Positions 41,923 to 51,120 of a DNA stretch of 64,000 nt are shown here, piece after piece. The translations under genes were made by a program, and so were the position numbers. Below the pieces are notes generated by a model. The model was not told the origin of the DNA and made no database searches. It saw nothing but the letters and a program-made list of their open reading frames with translations. Source of the stretch: DATAFF01 sp036257595. GTDB lineage: Bacteria; Pseudomonadota; Alphaproteobacteria; Rhizobiales; Aestuariivirgaceae. Positions within the stretch are counted from its first letter, which is position 1. Each line of letters opens with the position of its first letter. The stretch is taken from contig DATAFF010000155.1 of assembly GCA_036257595.1 (NCBI GenBank), positions 27,000-90,999 on the forward strand, in the 5' to 3' direction.

Positions 41923-43041
41923 ATGGCTGCTATCGCTCTCGATCAGGTCGACAAGATCTATCCCAATGGGGTTCACGCGGTGCGCGATGTCTCGCTCGAT
42001 ATCCGCGATGGCGAGTTCATGATCCTGCTTGGACCGTCGGGCTGCGGAAAGTCCACCACCTTGCGCATGGTCGCCGGGCTCGAGAGCGTCACGGGCGGCA
42101 CCATCAGCATTGGCGGACGGATCGTGAATGATGTCGATCCGGCCGATCGCGACATCGCCATCGTGTTTCAGAACTATGCCCTCTATCCGCATATGACCGT
42201 CGCTCAGAATCTCGCCTTCGGCCTGAAGCTGCGACGAGTCGGGCACGATGAAATCGACCGCCGGATCGCCCGCATTGCCGAGACGCTGGGTATCGGCGAG
42301 CTGCTTGGCCGCAAACCTCGCGAATTGTCGGGCGGGCAACGCCAGCGCGTGGCCCTTGGCCGGGCGCTGGTGCGGGAGCCCAAGGCCTTCCTCCTCGACG
42401 AGCCGCTCTCGAATCTCGATGCCAAGCTCAGGGCGTCGATGCGCACCGAGCTGATCAAGCTGCACCGACAGCTCGGCACCACCATCGTTCACGTCACCCA
42501 TGACCAGGTCGAGGCCATGACCATGGGGCAGCGCATCTGCATCATGCGCGACGGCATCGTCGTCCAGACGGGCGCGCCGATGGCAGTTTACCGGGAGCCG
42601 GTCGATACGTTCGTCGCCGGCTTTCTCGCAAGCCCGCCGATGAATCTGCTCAACGGCCGCCTCGAGTCGGTCCAGGACGGCAGTCTAGCTGCCGTCATGG
42701 GAGGCGTGGGCCTGAGACTGCCCGAGGCTCAGGCGAGCCTCGTCCATCAGCTTTCCGGGCGCGAGGTGATTCTTGGCCTCAGGCCTGAGGATTTCCACTT
42801 GGCACCGGAGCGCGGCCATCCGGTCGAGGCCTATGTGGTTGCGATCGAGGTGCTCGGACCCGAGGTCATTCTCGTGGCTGCGCTCGGACATCCGGGCAAT
42901 CCAGAAATCATGATACGATGCCCGCGCGGCTTCACGGCGGCACCTGGCGAAAAGCTTACCTTCCACTATGATCCACGCGAGATCCACATTTTCGATGTTG
43001 CCACGAAACGCGCTCTGCCGCGCCCGTCGCGCCGGGATTGA
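41923..43041 (+). CDS. ABC sugar transporter ATP-binding protein (UgpC/MalK-like)
   Basis: The 372-residue ATPase has Walker A LGPSGCGKSTTLRMVAGLE, Q-loop VFQNYALYPHMTV, signature LSGGQRQRVALGRALVREP, Walker B FLLDEPLSNLDAKLR and the switch VHVTHDQVEAM. Its C-terminal third is the MalK-type OB domain (SPPMNLLNGRL and VILGLRPEDFHLAPE). It powers sugar or polyol import with the two permeases. It starts 18 bases after the permease stop. Confidence 0.95.
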   Translation: MAAIALDQVDKIYPNGVHAVRDVSLDIRDGEFMILLGPSGCGKSTTLRMVAGLESVTGGTISIGGRIVNDVDPADRDIAIVFQNYALYPHMTVAQNLAFGLKLRRVGHDEIDRRIARIAETLGIGELLGRKPRELSGGQRQRVALGRALVREPKAFLLDEPLSNLDAKLRASMRTELIKLHRQLGTTIVHVTHDQVEAMTMGQRICIMRDGIVVQTGAPMAVYREPVDTFVAGFLASPPMNLLNGRLESVQDGSLAAVMGGVGLRLPEAQASLVHQLSGREVILGLRPEDFHLAPERGHPVEAYVVAIEVLGPEVILVAALGHPGNPEIMIRCPRGFTAAPGEKLTFHYDPREIHIFDVATKRALPRPSRRD

Positions 43042-43047
43042 GGTGCA

Positions 43048-43854
43048 ATGATGAGCATGCTGAAAGACACCTTCGGAGCCGACAAGCCGATCATCGGCAT
43101 GATTCATCTCGGTGCCCTGCCCGGCTCACCGCTTCATGACAAGAAGAGCGGCATGGCCAAGTTGATCGACGAGGCTGCAGGCGACATCGAGGCGCTGCAG
43201 AAGGGCGGCGTCGATGCGGTGATGTTCGGCAACGAGAATGACCGCCCCTATCTTCTCGAGGCATCTCCGGTGGCGCTGGCAGCCTTCGCCTTCGCGGTCG
43301 GACAACTCAAGCCGATGATCCGCCTGCCATTCGGCGTGAACTATCTGTGGGACCCCGTCGCGACGGTGGCGCTGGCCATCGCCAGCGGCGCGGGATTCGC
43401 GCGCGAGATCTTTACCGGCGTCCATGAATCCGACATGGGGCTGTGGGCTCCCGATGCCGCCAGTGCCTTGCGGTTGCGCGCCGATGGCGGACGTCCCGAC
43501 CTCAAGCTCCTGTTCAACATCAATGCCGAATTCGCCTCGCCGCTCGGCAGCCGCTCCATCGCGCAGCGGGCGCGCAATGCCGTCTTCTCCTCTCTGGCCG
43601 ATGTCGTCCTGGTCTCCGGTCCGATGACCGGAGAGGCAGTCGACACCGCGCGCCTCAGGGAAGCCAAGGAGGCGGTTCCCGAAACACCGGTCCTCGCCAA
43701 CACAGGCGTGACGATCGACAGCGTCGGCGAGATCCTCAGCCTCGGTGACGGCGCCATTGTCGGGACTCACTTCAAGATCGACGGCAAGACCTTCAACCGC
43801 ATAGACGTGAAGCGGGTCGCCCGCTTCATGGACAAGGTCCGGGCCTTGCGCTGA
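43048..43854 (+). CDS. BtpA/SgcQ family protein
   Basis: A 268-residue TIM-barrel protein of the BtpA/SgcQ family: KPIIGMIHLGALPGSPLHD, GVDAVMFGNENDRPY, GVNYLWDPVATVALAIASGAGFAREI and LSLGDGAIVGTHFK. SgcQ-type members occur in sugar operons with unknown enzymatic roles; BtpA itself affects photosystem I stability in cyanobacteria, unrelated here. The barrel shape and the position between ATPase and kinase genes suggest an isomerase- or aldolase-like step in polyol catabolism, but no reaction can be named. Confidence 0.87.
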   Translation: MMSMLKDTFGADKPIIGMIHLGALPGSPLHDKKSGMAKLIDEAAGDIEALQKGGVDAVMFGNENDRPYLLEASPVALAAFAFAVGQLKPMIRLPFGVNYLWDPVATVALAIASGAGFAREIFTGVHESDMGLWAPDAASALRLRADGGRPDLKLLFNINAEFASPLGSRSIAQRARNAVFSSLADVVLVSGPMTGEAVDTARLREAKEAVPETPVLANTGVTIDSVGEILSLGDGAIVGTHFKIDGKTFNRIDVKRVARFMDKVRALR

Positions 43855-43855
43855 C

Positions 43856-45361
43856 ATGGCGCTCCTGCTCGGGCTCGACATCGGCACCACCTCGACGATC
43901 GGCATCGTGATCGACACCGAGGGCCGGACGCTCGGGATCGAGAGCCGCCCGGTCACTCTGCAGACGCCGGAGCTGAACTGGGCCGAGGAGGATCCCGAAG
44001 AGTGGTGGGCCAATGTCGGAGACATCACCCGGTCGCTGATCGCGACCTGCGGCCTTGCACCCGACGCGATCGCCGGCATCGGGGTGACCGGCATGCTTCC
44101 GGCGATCATTCTCCTCGATGAGCGCGGCGCCGTGCTCCGGCGCAGCATTCAGCAGAACGATGCGCGCGCCGTCGACCAGCTCGCTCGCTTCGCCGCTGGC
44201 ATGGAGGAATCGGATTTCCTGGGGCTGACCGGCACCGGCTACAGCCAACAGCTCGTCGGCCCCAAGCTGATGTGGCTGAGGCAGTACGAGCCGGAGATCT
44301 TTGCTGCAACGCAACATGTTCTCGGCGCGTCCGATTACGTCACCTATCGGATCACCGGGAACATCGGGGTCGAGCACAATTGGGCGCTCGAATCGGGCTT
44401 TGTGGCGCTTTCCACGGGCGACTACGACCCGCGCCTCGTCGCTCTTTCCGGCATTGACCGGGCGATCCTGCCGGCCATTCGCGACAGTCAGGAAATCGTC
44501 GGCAGAGTCACGCCTTCGGCCGCCCGCCACCTCGGGCTCGAGCCCGGCATACCGGTGGTCGCCGGCTGCGCCGACCATGTGGCATCCGCCTTTGTGTGCG
44601 GCGCAAGGCGCAATGGCGATCTCGTGCTGAAATTCGGAGGGGCGGCCGATATTCTGCTGGCGGCCGATAGGCCGGTCACTGATCGCCGCCTCTTCATCGA
44701 CCATCACATCGTGCCCGGTCTCTGGTTCCCCAATGGCTGCATGGCCGCGGGGGGAAATCTCCTGAACTGGATCATCGACAATTTCGGGCGTGCCGAGATC
44801 GCCGAAGCCAAGGCGGCCGGGATGACGCCGCACCAATGGCTGGACCGGCAAGCCATGGAAGTGGGACCGGGCGGCGATCTGCTGTTCCTGCCCTATGTTC
44901 TCGGCGAGAAGACGCCCCTGATGGACCCCAATGCCCGCGGCACCATCGTCGGGCTCGGGCTTCATCATCAGCTCGGTCATGTGTGGCGGGCAGCGCTCGA
45001 AGGCATCGTCTTCGGCTTCCGTCACCATGTCGAGACCTTCGCCGAGAACGGCCTCCTGGTGGAGCAGGCCTTCGCCGCCGATGGCGGTGCGGCGAGCGAC
45101 CTTTGGCTGCAGCTTACGGCCGATGGATTGAACTTGCCGGTCCGCCGGATCGATCGTCATCCCGGCTCCTGTCTCGGCGCTGCCTTCGTGGCCGGCGTCG
45201 GGATCGGCGCAATCAGCAACTGGGAGCGCATCGAGGCCTATGTCACGCGCGGTCGGCTCTTCCAACCTCGATCAAGCGAGCTCGGGCCGTTGGCGAATCG
45301 CTATCGGCTATGGCGTGAAACCTATGCCCGACTGAAGTCGCTTTACCCGCGCCTCGCCTGA
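43856..45361 (+). CDS. FGGY-family carbohydrate kinase (xylulokinase-like)
   Basis: The 501-residue kinase has the FGGY fold: LLGLDIGTTSTIGIVIDTEGRTL as first phosphate loop, GIGVTGMLPAIILLDERG, RSIQQNDARAVDQL, GCADHVASAFVCGARRNGDLVLKFGGAADI, and ADGGAASDLWLQLTADGLNLPV with the second ATP region. It phosphorylates a ketose or polyol in the cytoplasm. The start lies two bases after the BtpA-like stop. A strong rho-independent terminator at 45552-45580 ends the operon. Xylulokinase is the closest general type, yet the substrate is not assigned. Confidence 0.9.
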   Translation: MALLLGLDIGTTSTIGIVIDTEGRTLGIESRPVTLQTPELNWAEEDPEEWWANVGDITRSLIATCGLAPDAIAGIGVTGMLPAIILLDERGAVLRRSIQQNDARAVDQLARFAAGMEESDFLGLTGTGYSQQLVGPKLMWLRQYEPEIFAATQHVLGASDYVTYRITGNIGVEHNWALESGFVALSTGDYDPRLVALSGIDRAILPAIRDSQEIVGRVTPSAARHLGLEPGIPVVAGCADHVASAFVCGARRNGDLVLKFGGAADILLAADRPVTDRRLFIDHHIVPGLWFPNGCMAAGGNLLNWIIDNFGRAEIAEAKAAGMTPHQWLDRQAMEVGPGGDLLFLPYVLGEKTPLMDPNARGTIVGLGLHHQLGHVWRAALEGIVFGFRHHVETFAENGLLVEQAFAADGGAASDLWLQLTADGLNLPVRRIDRHPGSCLGAAFVAGVGIGAISNWERIEAYVTRGRLFQPRSSELGPLANRYRLWRETYARLKSLYPRLA

Positions 45362-45453
45362 TCGGCCTGCCTGATTGATGCGCAGCGCAGCGAACAAATC
45401 CCAGGCTTCTGCTATCGCATTGCGCAGGCTTGCCAAAAACTCCTGCTGCATCG

Positions 45454-45469
45454 CACAATAACAATTGTG
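45454..45469. promoter_or_regulatory. Dyad CACAAT-AACA-ATTGTG in the convergent gap
   Basis: A perfect six-base inverted repeat with a four-base spacer stands in the 218-base gap between the convergent kinase and dehydratase genes. It could be an operator remnant or a weak transcript hairpin. Nothing else in the gap looks like a gene. Confidence 0.3.
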
Positions 45470-45551
45470 AGGCGAGGTTCGGCCTATTAAGCCTGGATTT
45501 GCATTTGCCCGAACGTCGCCAGTCCTCCTGCGAATGTTCGGATTCTTGAGT

Positions 45552-45580
45552 CGGCCGGCACACCCCCGGCCGCTTTTTTT
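45552..45580 (+). terminator. Rho-independent terminator of the sugar operon
   Basis: Stem CGGCCGG (45552-45558) and CCGGCCG (45566-45572) with a seven-base loop, followed by C and seven Ts (45574-45580). It lies 190 bases after the kinase stop on the plus strand. The T-run touches the stop codon of the convergent dehydratase gene. Confidence 0.85.
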
Positions 45581-46683
45581 CAATCGAGGGCACTCGCTTG
45601 ATAATCAGCGCGATCGAGCCAATCGCCGGCGATCTCGATTCCCCAGCCGGGTCCGTCGGGGATCTGCACCTTGCCGTCTTTCACGGCCAGAGGCGTCGCC
45701 AGCAGGCCAAGTTCCCAGGGATAGTAATCTGGGCCCTCGATCGAAAACTCGACATAAGGACCGGCATTGGCCAGCGCCCCCATGACATGCAACGTGAACA
45801 CCGTGACGAGGCTCTGGTTAGCCGAGTGTGGCGTCACCGGCAGATGCGCCTCCCTCGCCATCTTCGCCACCTCGAGCAGGCGGCAGATGCCGCCAATGTA
45901 GCAGACATCCGGCTGGACCACGTCGACCGCCCCAAGACCGATCATGTGGCGCCACAGAGTCAGGTCGCAGTCCTGCTCGCCCCCGGTCACATCGAGACTG
46001 AGCGCCTCGCGCACCTGGCGCGTCCAATGATGCTCCCAATAGGGGCATGGCTCCTCGAAATGGACGACTCCGTTGTCCTCGAGCATGTGGCCGACCTCGA
46101 TTGCCCGTTTCGGGGTGTAGCAGCTATTGGCATCGACCAGCAGTCGAACATCGTCGCCGAGGGTCCGGCGGATCAGCGGAACGATGGTATCGGTGCGGCC
46201 CGGCCATTCGTCCTGGTCGTGACCGCACTCCCGGCCCACCCGGAACTTGAATGCCTCATAGCCGAACCGATCGCGGAGCACGGCAAAGCGTTGAGCCTCG
46301 TCCTCAGGGGTGATCTCGCCCCGTTTCATGCTGGAGGCATAGACCGGAAACCGGCGCGGCGTTCCGCCCAGGAGCGTGCACACGCTCTTGCCCGTTCGCT
46401 TGCCCTTGAGGTCCCACAGAGCGGTGTCGAGCCCCGCCAATGCCCGGAAGAGGTAAGAACCAGGGTATTTGTGCTCGCGCTCAGGGATCAGCGCCACCAG
46501 CCGCTCGATCTCGTCTTCGTCCTCACCAAGGGCCCAGCGCGCCACCTGGCGATGAAAAATCGTGCAGGTGATGTCGGCATTGTAGGGCGACACCTGACCA
46601 AAACCCTGTGCGCCATCCTCGGCAGTCACCCGCACAAAGCCGACATCGGGAGTCGAGAAGGTCTCCAGGCGCTTGATCTTCAT
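45580..46683 (-). CDS. Mandelate racemase/muconate lactonizing enzyme family (acid-sugar dehydratase-like)
   Basis: A 367-residue enolase-superfamily protein. The capping domain is followed by the barrel with YEAFKFRVGRECGHDQDEW (base-bearing strand), RLLVDANSCYTPKRAIEVG with metal Asp, VVHFEEPCPYWEHHW with metal Glu, LDVTGGEQDCDLTLW with the third ligand, and LPVTPHSANQSLVTVF with the catalytic His. Enzymes of this group dehydrate acid sugars or racemise hydroxy acids. It faces the sugar operon and could act on the same carbohydrate after oxidation to the acid. Substrate specificity remains open. Confidence 0.88.
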   Translation of the reverse strand: MKIKRLETFSTPDVGFVRVTAEDGAQGFGQVSPYNADITCTIFHRQVARWALGEDEDEIERLVALIPEREHKYPGSYLFRALAGLDTALWDLKGKRTGKSVCTLLGGTPRRFPVYASSMKRGEITPEDEAQRFAVLRDRFGYEAFKFRVGRECGHDQDEWPGRTDTIVPLIRRTLGDDVRLLVDANSCYTPKRAIEVGHMLEDNGVVHFEEPCPYWEHHWTRQVREALSLDVTGGEQDCDLTLWRHMIGLGAVDVVQPDVCYIGGICRLLEVAKMAREAHLPVTPHSANQSLVTVFTLHVMGALANAGPYVEFSIEGPDYYPWELGLLATPLAVKDGKVQIPDGPGWGIEIAGDWLDRADYQASALD

Positions 46684-46828
46684 CCACCTTCCCCAACGGA
46701 AATTCCGGAACCCCGGGAAAGTAGCGGAAACCGACCGCCTCCTGGAAGGGCGATTGTCTGGCGATTGTCATTGGCGCCAGCTTCGAACTACTGTGCCGGA
46801 CACGATGAGGCAGCCCGGCGGACGGAGC

Positions 46829-47533
46829 ATGGCGTCGCGTTTCCAGAGAAATGTACTGACCGGTCTCCTGACCGTGGTGCCCCTGTGGGTCACCTGGATC
46901 GTATTCGAATTCGTGCTCGAGCTTCTGGCGCGCTTCGGCAGCCCGGCGGCCAATTGGTTGGCGCGACAGTTCGATACCGAGGGCAGCGTTGTCTCTGCCT
47001 GGCTGCTCGATCCGTGGTTTCAGTGGACGCTTGCCATCGTCATCACCATCCTTGGACTTTACTTCCTCGGACTGGCAGCTTCCTTCGTCATCGGCCGCAA
47101 GATCATCAACTGGGTCGATTCGACCCTCGAGCGGTTGCCATTCGTCAAGAAGGTCTATGGCGCAACCAAACGGCTGGTCGAGGTCATGAATGTCCGGCCC
47201 GATCAGTCGCAGCGCGTGGCGCTGATCGAATTTCCCATGCCGGGAATGAAAGCCGTCGGCCTGGTTACCCGCACCATGACGGACCGCGAGACGGGCGAGC
47301 AGCTTGCCGCTGTTTTCGTCCCCACCACGCCCAATCCGACCTCGGGCTATCTCGAGATCCTTCCAATGTCCAAAGTCTTGCTCACTGACCTCAGTTTCGA
47401 CGAGGCGATGAGTTTCGTGATCACCGGCGGTGCGGTCGGGCCGGACCGGATTCTGTTCTCGGGAAAAGAGCGCCGTGATTCGCCGAGTCCGGCGCCCGCC
47501 GAGCCCGTCTGGACGTCGCGAGAGCGTCACTAA
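46829..47533 (+). CDS. DUF502 family membrane protein
   Basis: A 234-residue protein with two N-terminal transmembrane helices (VLTGLLTVVPLWVTWIVFEFVL and TLAIVITILGLYFLGLAASFVIG) and a soluble C-terminal domain with KKVYGATKRLVEVM, VALIEFPMPGMKAVGLVT, VFVPTTPNPTSGYLEILP and AMSFVITGG. The family is widespread in proteobacteria and plants (COV-like) and has no defined activity. The start could be 46829 (GGAG just upstream) or 46805. The upstream gap of 145 bases is divergent with the dehydratase gene. Confidence 0.9.
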   Translation: MASRFQRNVLTGLLTVVPLWVTWIVFEFVLELLARFGSPAANWLARQFDTEGSVVSAWLLDPWFQWTLAIVITILGLYFLGLAASFVIGRKIINWVDSTLERLPFVKKVYGATKRLVEVMNVRPDQSQRVALIEFPMPGMKAVGLVTRTMTDRETGEQLAAVFVPTTPNPTSGYLEILPMSKVLLTDLSFDEAMSFVITGGAVGPDRILFSGKERRDSPSPAPAEPVWTSRERH

Positions 47534-47839
47534 TCCCCGCATGAATCAAGTCGACCGATCGCCTGATCGAGCAACAGTTGCGGGTTCGACGGCAGCCGCT
47601 GCATGCCAGGACCAACCCATTGTAGTTGCTGATCTTAATCGCTTCCTTTAAACTGGCCCAAACTCCGCCGGAAAGCTGCTTGATCATTCGTCTGCGACAA
47701 TCAGCCTGACGCGAGCTGTGCAAATGACACCAAATTAATGAGACGTCCGGACCGGCTCGTGATCTGCTGTCCCGCAGCGCGAAGAAACCTTCGCCGCGTT
47801 CCCTAGTTGTGCTAGGGACCCAACCGAAGCGACAAGGCC
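47534..47839 (+). promoter_or_regulatory. Upstream region of prkA with a TCCCTAG-N5-CTAGGGA dyad
   Basis: This 306-base stretch holds no recognisable gene or tRNA. A perfect 7-bp inverted repeat TCCCTAG (47800-47806) / CTAGGGA (47812-47818) with a five-base spacer ends 21 bases before the prkA start codon. It could be an operator at the promoter or a hairpin in the leader. I do not find a convincing sigma-54 or EcfG-type (GGAAC...GTT) promoter. Confidence 0.4.
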
Positions 47840-49786
47840 ATGCTCGAACACAACGACCTGTTTTCGTCATTTGCCAAGTCTTACGACGCCAGGCGCGAGA
47901 CCGAGATGTCGCTGTCGGACTATCTGGCGGGTTGCCGCGACGACCCAATGATGTATGCCGGAGCTCCGGAGCGCATTCTCGCTGCGATCGGCGAGCCTGA
48001 GCTCGTAGACACTGCGCGGGATCCCCGGTTCGGCCGCATCTTCATGAACCGGACGATCCGTGTTTATCCGGCGTTTTCGGAATTCTACGGCATGGAGGAG
48101 ACGATCGAGCGGATCGTCAGCTTCTTCCGCCATGCAGCGCAGGGCCTCGAGGAACGCAAGCAGATCCTCTATCTCCTCGGGCCGGTCGGCGGCGGCAAAT
48201 CCTCTCTTGCCGAACGGCTAAAGGCGCTGATGGAGACCCATCCGATCTATGTGCTCAAGGCTGCAGGCCAGATCAGCCCGGTATTCGAGAGCCCGCTCGG
48301 CCTGTTCGATGCGGAGCAGATGGGAGAGAAGCTCGAGGACCGTTACGGCATCCCTCGGCGCCGGCTTAACGGCCTGATGAGCCCTTGGGCGGTGAAGCGC
48401 CTGGACGAGTTCGGCGGCGACATCTCCAAGTTCAAGGTGGTCAAGGTGAGGCCGTCGCGGCTGCGCCAGATCGCCGTCAGCAAGACCGAGCCGGGCGACG
48501 AGAACAACCAGGACATCTCATCGCTGGTCGGCAAGGTCGATATCCGCAAGCTCGAGACATTGCCGCAGAACGATCCGGACGCGTACAGCTATTCGGGCGG
48601 CCTCAACCGCGCCAACCAGGGCATCCTCGAATTCGTCGAAATGTTCAAGGCGCCGATCAAGATGCTCCATCCGTTGCTGACGGCGACCCAGGAGGGCAAC
48701 TATATCGGCACGGAGAATATCGGGGCCATTCCCTTCGCGGGCATCATCATGGCCCATTCCAATGAAGCGGAGTGGCAGAGCTTCAAGACCAACAAGAACA
48801 ATGAAGCCTTCATCGATCGCATCTATGTCATCAAGGTGCCGTACTGCCTGCGGGTCGCCGAGGAGCAGAAGATCTATGAGAAGCTGATCCGCGGCTCGGA
48901 GCTTGCCGATGCCTATTGCGCCCCCTCGACGCTCGAGATGCTGGCACGCTTCTCCGTGCTGTCGCGGCTGCGCGAGCACGAGAACTCCGGGATATTCTCG
49001 AAGATGCGGGTTTATGACGGCGAAAGCATCCGCGAGGTCGATCCGCGCGCCCGCAGCCTCCAGGAATACAAGGATGCGGCGGGCGTCAATGAGGGGATGG
49101 ACGGCATCTCGACGCGCTTCGCCTTCAAGGTGCTGGCGGCGACCTTCAATCATGACACGATCGAGGTTGCGGCCGATCCGGTGCATCTCATGTATGTGCT
49201 GGAGCAGGCCATCCGTCGCGAGCAGCTGCCCGCCGAGGCCGAGAAGCGCTATCTCGAATTCATCAAGGCCGAGCTGGCGCCGCGTTACGCCGAGTTCATC
49301 GGCCATGAGATCCAGAAGGCCTATCTCGAGTCCTATCACGATTACGGGCAGAACCTGTTCGACCGTTATGTCGATTATGCCGATGCCTGGGTCGAGGATC
49401 AGGACTTCAAGGATCCCGATACCGGTCAGCTGCTCAATCGCGAGCTACTCAATCAGGAGCTGACCAAGATCGAGAAGCCGGCGGGGATCGCCAATCCCAA
49501 GGACTTCCGCAACGAGGTGGTGAAGTTCTCGCTCAGGTCGCGCGCCTCGAATCGCGGTCGCAACCCATCCTGGACCAGCTATGAGAAGATCCGCGAGGTG
49601 ATCGAGCGGCGGATGTTCAGCCAGGTCGAAGAGCTGCTGCCGGTGATCAGCTTCGGTTCGAAGAAGGACAGCGAGACGGAGAAGAAACACGCGGAATTCC
49701 TCGAGCGTATGGTCGCTCGGGGCTACACGGAGCGGCAAGTACGCCGTCTGGTGGAATGGTACATGAGGGTGAAACAGGCCGGCTGA
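47840..49786 (+). CDS. prkA: PrkA family serine protein kinase
   Basis: The 648-residue protein is of the PrkA/YeaG family, an AAA+ domain joined to a kinase-like C-terminal part. The start MLEHNDLFSSFAKSYDARRETEMSLSDYL is conserved. The P-loop GPVGGGKS lies at residues 114-121, and AIPFAGIIMAHSNEAEWQSFKTNKNNEAFIDRI and NRANQGILEFVEMFKAPIKMLHPLL are hallmark stretches. E. coli YeaG works in adaptation to nitrogen starvation and stationary phase with YeaH. Here it heads the operon prkA-yeaH-spoVR. A 7-bp dyad lies just before the start. Confidence 0.95.
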   Translation: MLEHNDLFSSFAKSYDARRETEMSLSDYLAGCRDDPMMYAGAPERILAAIGEPELVDTARDPRFGRIFMNRTIRVYPAFSEFYGMEETIERIVSFFRHAAQGLEERKQILYLLGPVGGGKSSLAERLKALMETHPIYVLKAAGQISPVFESPLGLFDAEQMGEKLEDRYGIPRRRLNGLMSPWAVKRLDEFGGDISKFKVVKVRPSRLRQIAVSKTEPGDENNQDISSLVGKVDIRKLETLPQNDPDAYSYSGGLNRANQGILEFVEMFKAPIKMLHPLLTATQEGNYIGTENIGAIPFAGIIMAHSNEAEWQSFKTNKNNEAFIDRIYVIKVPYCLRVAEEQKIYEKLIRGSELADAYCAPSTLEMLARFSVLSRLREHENSGIFSKMRVYDGESIREVDPRARSLQEYKDAAGVNEGMDGISTRFAFKVLAATFNHDTIEVAADPVHLMYVLEQAIRREQLPAEAEKRYLEFIKAELAPRYAEFIGHEIQKAYLESYHDYGQNLFDRYVDYADAWVEDQDFKDPDTGQLLNRELLNQELTKIEKPAGIANPKDFRNEVVKFSLRSRASNRGRNPSWTSYEKIREVIERRMFSQVEELLPVISFGSKKDSETEKKHAEFLERMVARGYTERQVRRLVEWYMRVKQAG

Positions 49787-49812
49787 TTCACATCGCTCCG
49801 GAGTGGAGATAG

Positions 49813-51120
49813 ATGCATATCGTCGACCGTCGCCTCAATCCGGGTGGAAAGAGCCTCGCCAACCGACAGCGGTTTCTGAGGCGGGCCAAGGCCCTGGTGC
49901 AGCGGGCCGTCAGGGACAGCACCAAGGAGCGCGACATCAAGGGCCTTGATCAGGGTGGCGAGATCTCGATCCCGATCGATGGCGTTCGCGAACCGACCTT
50001 CCGGCGCGACGGCGAGACCGGCTCCAAGGACTACGTGCTCCCCGGCAACAAGCGATTCGTGGAAGGCGACACGATCGAGCGGCCAAGCGGCGGCCGCGGC
50101 GGCCGTGGCTCGGAGGGCAGCCCGGATGGCGGCGGCGAGGACGATTTCCGCTTCGTCCTGTCGCGGGAAGAGTTCATCGACCTGTTCCTCGACGATCTCG
50201 AGCTCCCCGATCTCGCCAAGAAGCGGGTGACGACGCTCGACAGCGAGCAATGGCGTCGCGCCGGCTACATGGTCGCCGGATCGCCGGCCAATCTGGCGCT
50301 CAAGCGCACCATGCAGAACTCGCTGTCACGGCGCATCGCGCTGCGCCGGCCGCGCCTCGACGACATCGAGGAGCTTCGCGCCCGCATCCAGGAGCTGGAG
50401 GAGAGCGGCGCAGATGATGTCGAGCTCGCCTGGCTGCGCGACAAGCTGGTGGCACTCGACAGCAAATCGCGCCGCGTTCCCTATATCGATCCGATCGATC
50501 TCCGGTTCCGCCGCTTCGAGCGCTATCCGAAGCCGATCGCGCAGGCGGTGATGTTCTGCCTGATGGATGTCTCAGGCTCGATGACCGAGCACATGAAGGA
50601 CCTCGCAAAACGCTTCTTCATGCTGCTGCATCTGTTCCTCGCCCGCCGCTACCGCCATGTCGAGGTGGTGTTCATCCGCCACACCCACGAGGCGAAGGAG
50701 GTCGACGAGGAGACGTTCTTCCACGGCACCGAGACCGGCGGCACGCTCGTCTCCTCGGCTTTCGAGGAGATGCGCCGGGTGGTCACCGAGCGTTTCAGCC
50801 CGCAGGACTGGAACATTTACGCAGCACAGGTTTCGGATGGCGACAATTCGAGCACCGATGCGGCACGTACCGAGCGGCTGGTCGTCGAGGAAATCCTGCC
50901 GGCGGTCCAGTATTTCGCCTATCTCGAGGTCGGCAGCGACGAGGGTCCGCGGCGCGCCGGCTTCGTCGCGCAGAAGAGCGAGCTGTGGCGCACCTATGAG
51001 GGGCTGCGCAGCGGCGGTGCCCAGATTGCCATGCGGCGGGCCAGCCACCGGCGGGAGATCTACCCGGTGTTCCGCGATCTCTTCCAGCGTCGCGAGAAGG
51101 CCGAGGAGCCGAACCCTTGA
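49813..51120 (+). CDS. yeaH: YeaH/YhbH family protein (DUF444)
   Basis: The 435-residue protein begins MHIVDRRLNPGGKSLANRQRFLRRAK, followed by a Gly/Ser-rich linker with RPSGGRGGRGSEGSPDGGGE. Its C-terminal half has a von Willebrand A-like domain with the MIDAS start MFCLMDVSGSMTEHMKDLAKRFF and YAAQVSDGDNSSTDA. It is the constant partner of PrkA and SpoVR in proteobacteria; its molecular role is not known. GGAGTGGAGATAG precedes the ATG, 26 bases after the prkA stop. The stop overlaps the TTG start of the next gene. Confidence 0.94.
   Translation: MHIVDRRLNPGGKSLANRQRFLRRAKALVQRAVRDSTKERDIKGLDQGGEISIPIDGVREPTFRRDGETGSKDYVLPGNKRFVEGDTIERPSGGRGGRGSEGSPDGGGEDDFRFVLSREEFIDLFLDDLELPDLAKKRVTTLDSEQWRRAGYMVAGSPANLALKRTMQNSLSRRIALRRPRLDDIEELRARIQELEESGADDVELAWLRDKLVALDSKSRRVPYIDPIDLRFRRFERYPKPIAQAVMFCLMDVSGSMTEHMKDLAKRFFMLLHLFLARRYRHVEVVFIRHTHEAKEVDEETFFHGTETGGTLVSSAFEEMRRVVTERFSPQDWNIYAAQVSDGDNSSTDAARTERLVVEEILPAVQYFAYLEVGSDEGPRRAGFVAQKSELWRTYEGLRSGGAQIAMRRASHRREIYPVFRDLFQRREKAEEPNP

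Noticed and set aside
45308..45593. Minus-strand small frames in the gap after the FGGY kinase
   Set aside because: They overlap the kinase end and the terminator hairpin and show no domain signal.
47534..47839. tRNA or small RNA gene upstream of prkA
   Set aside because: No cloverleaf or conserved T-loop sequence is seen; only the TCCCTAG dyad stands out.
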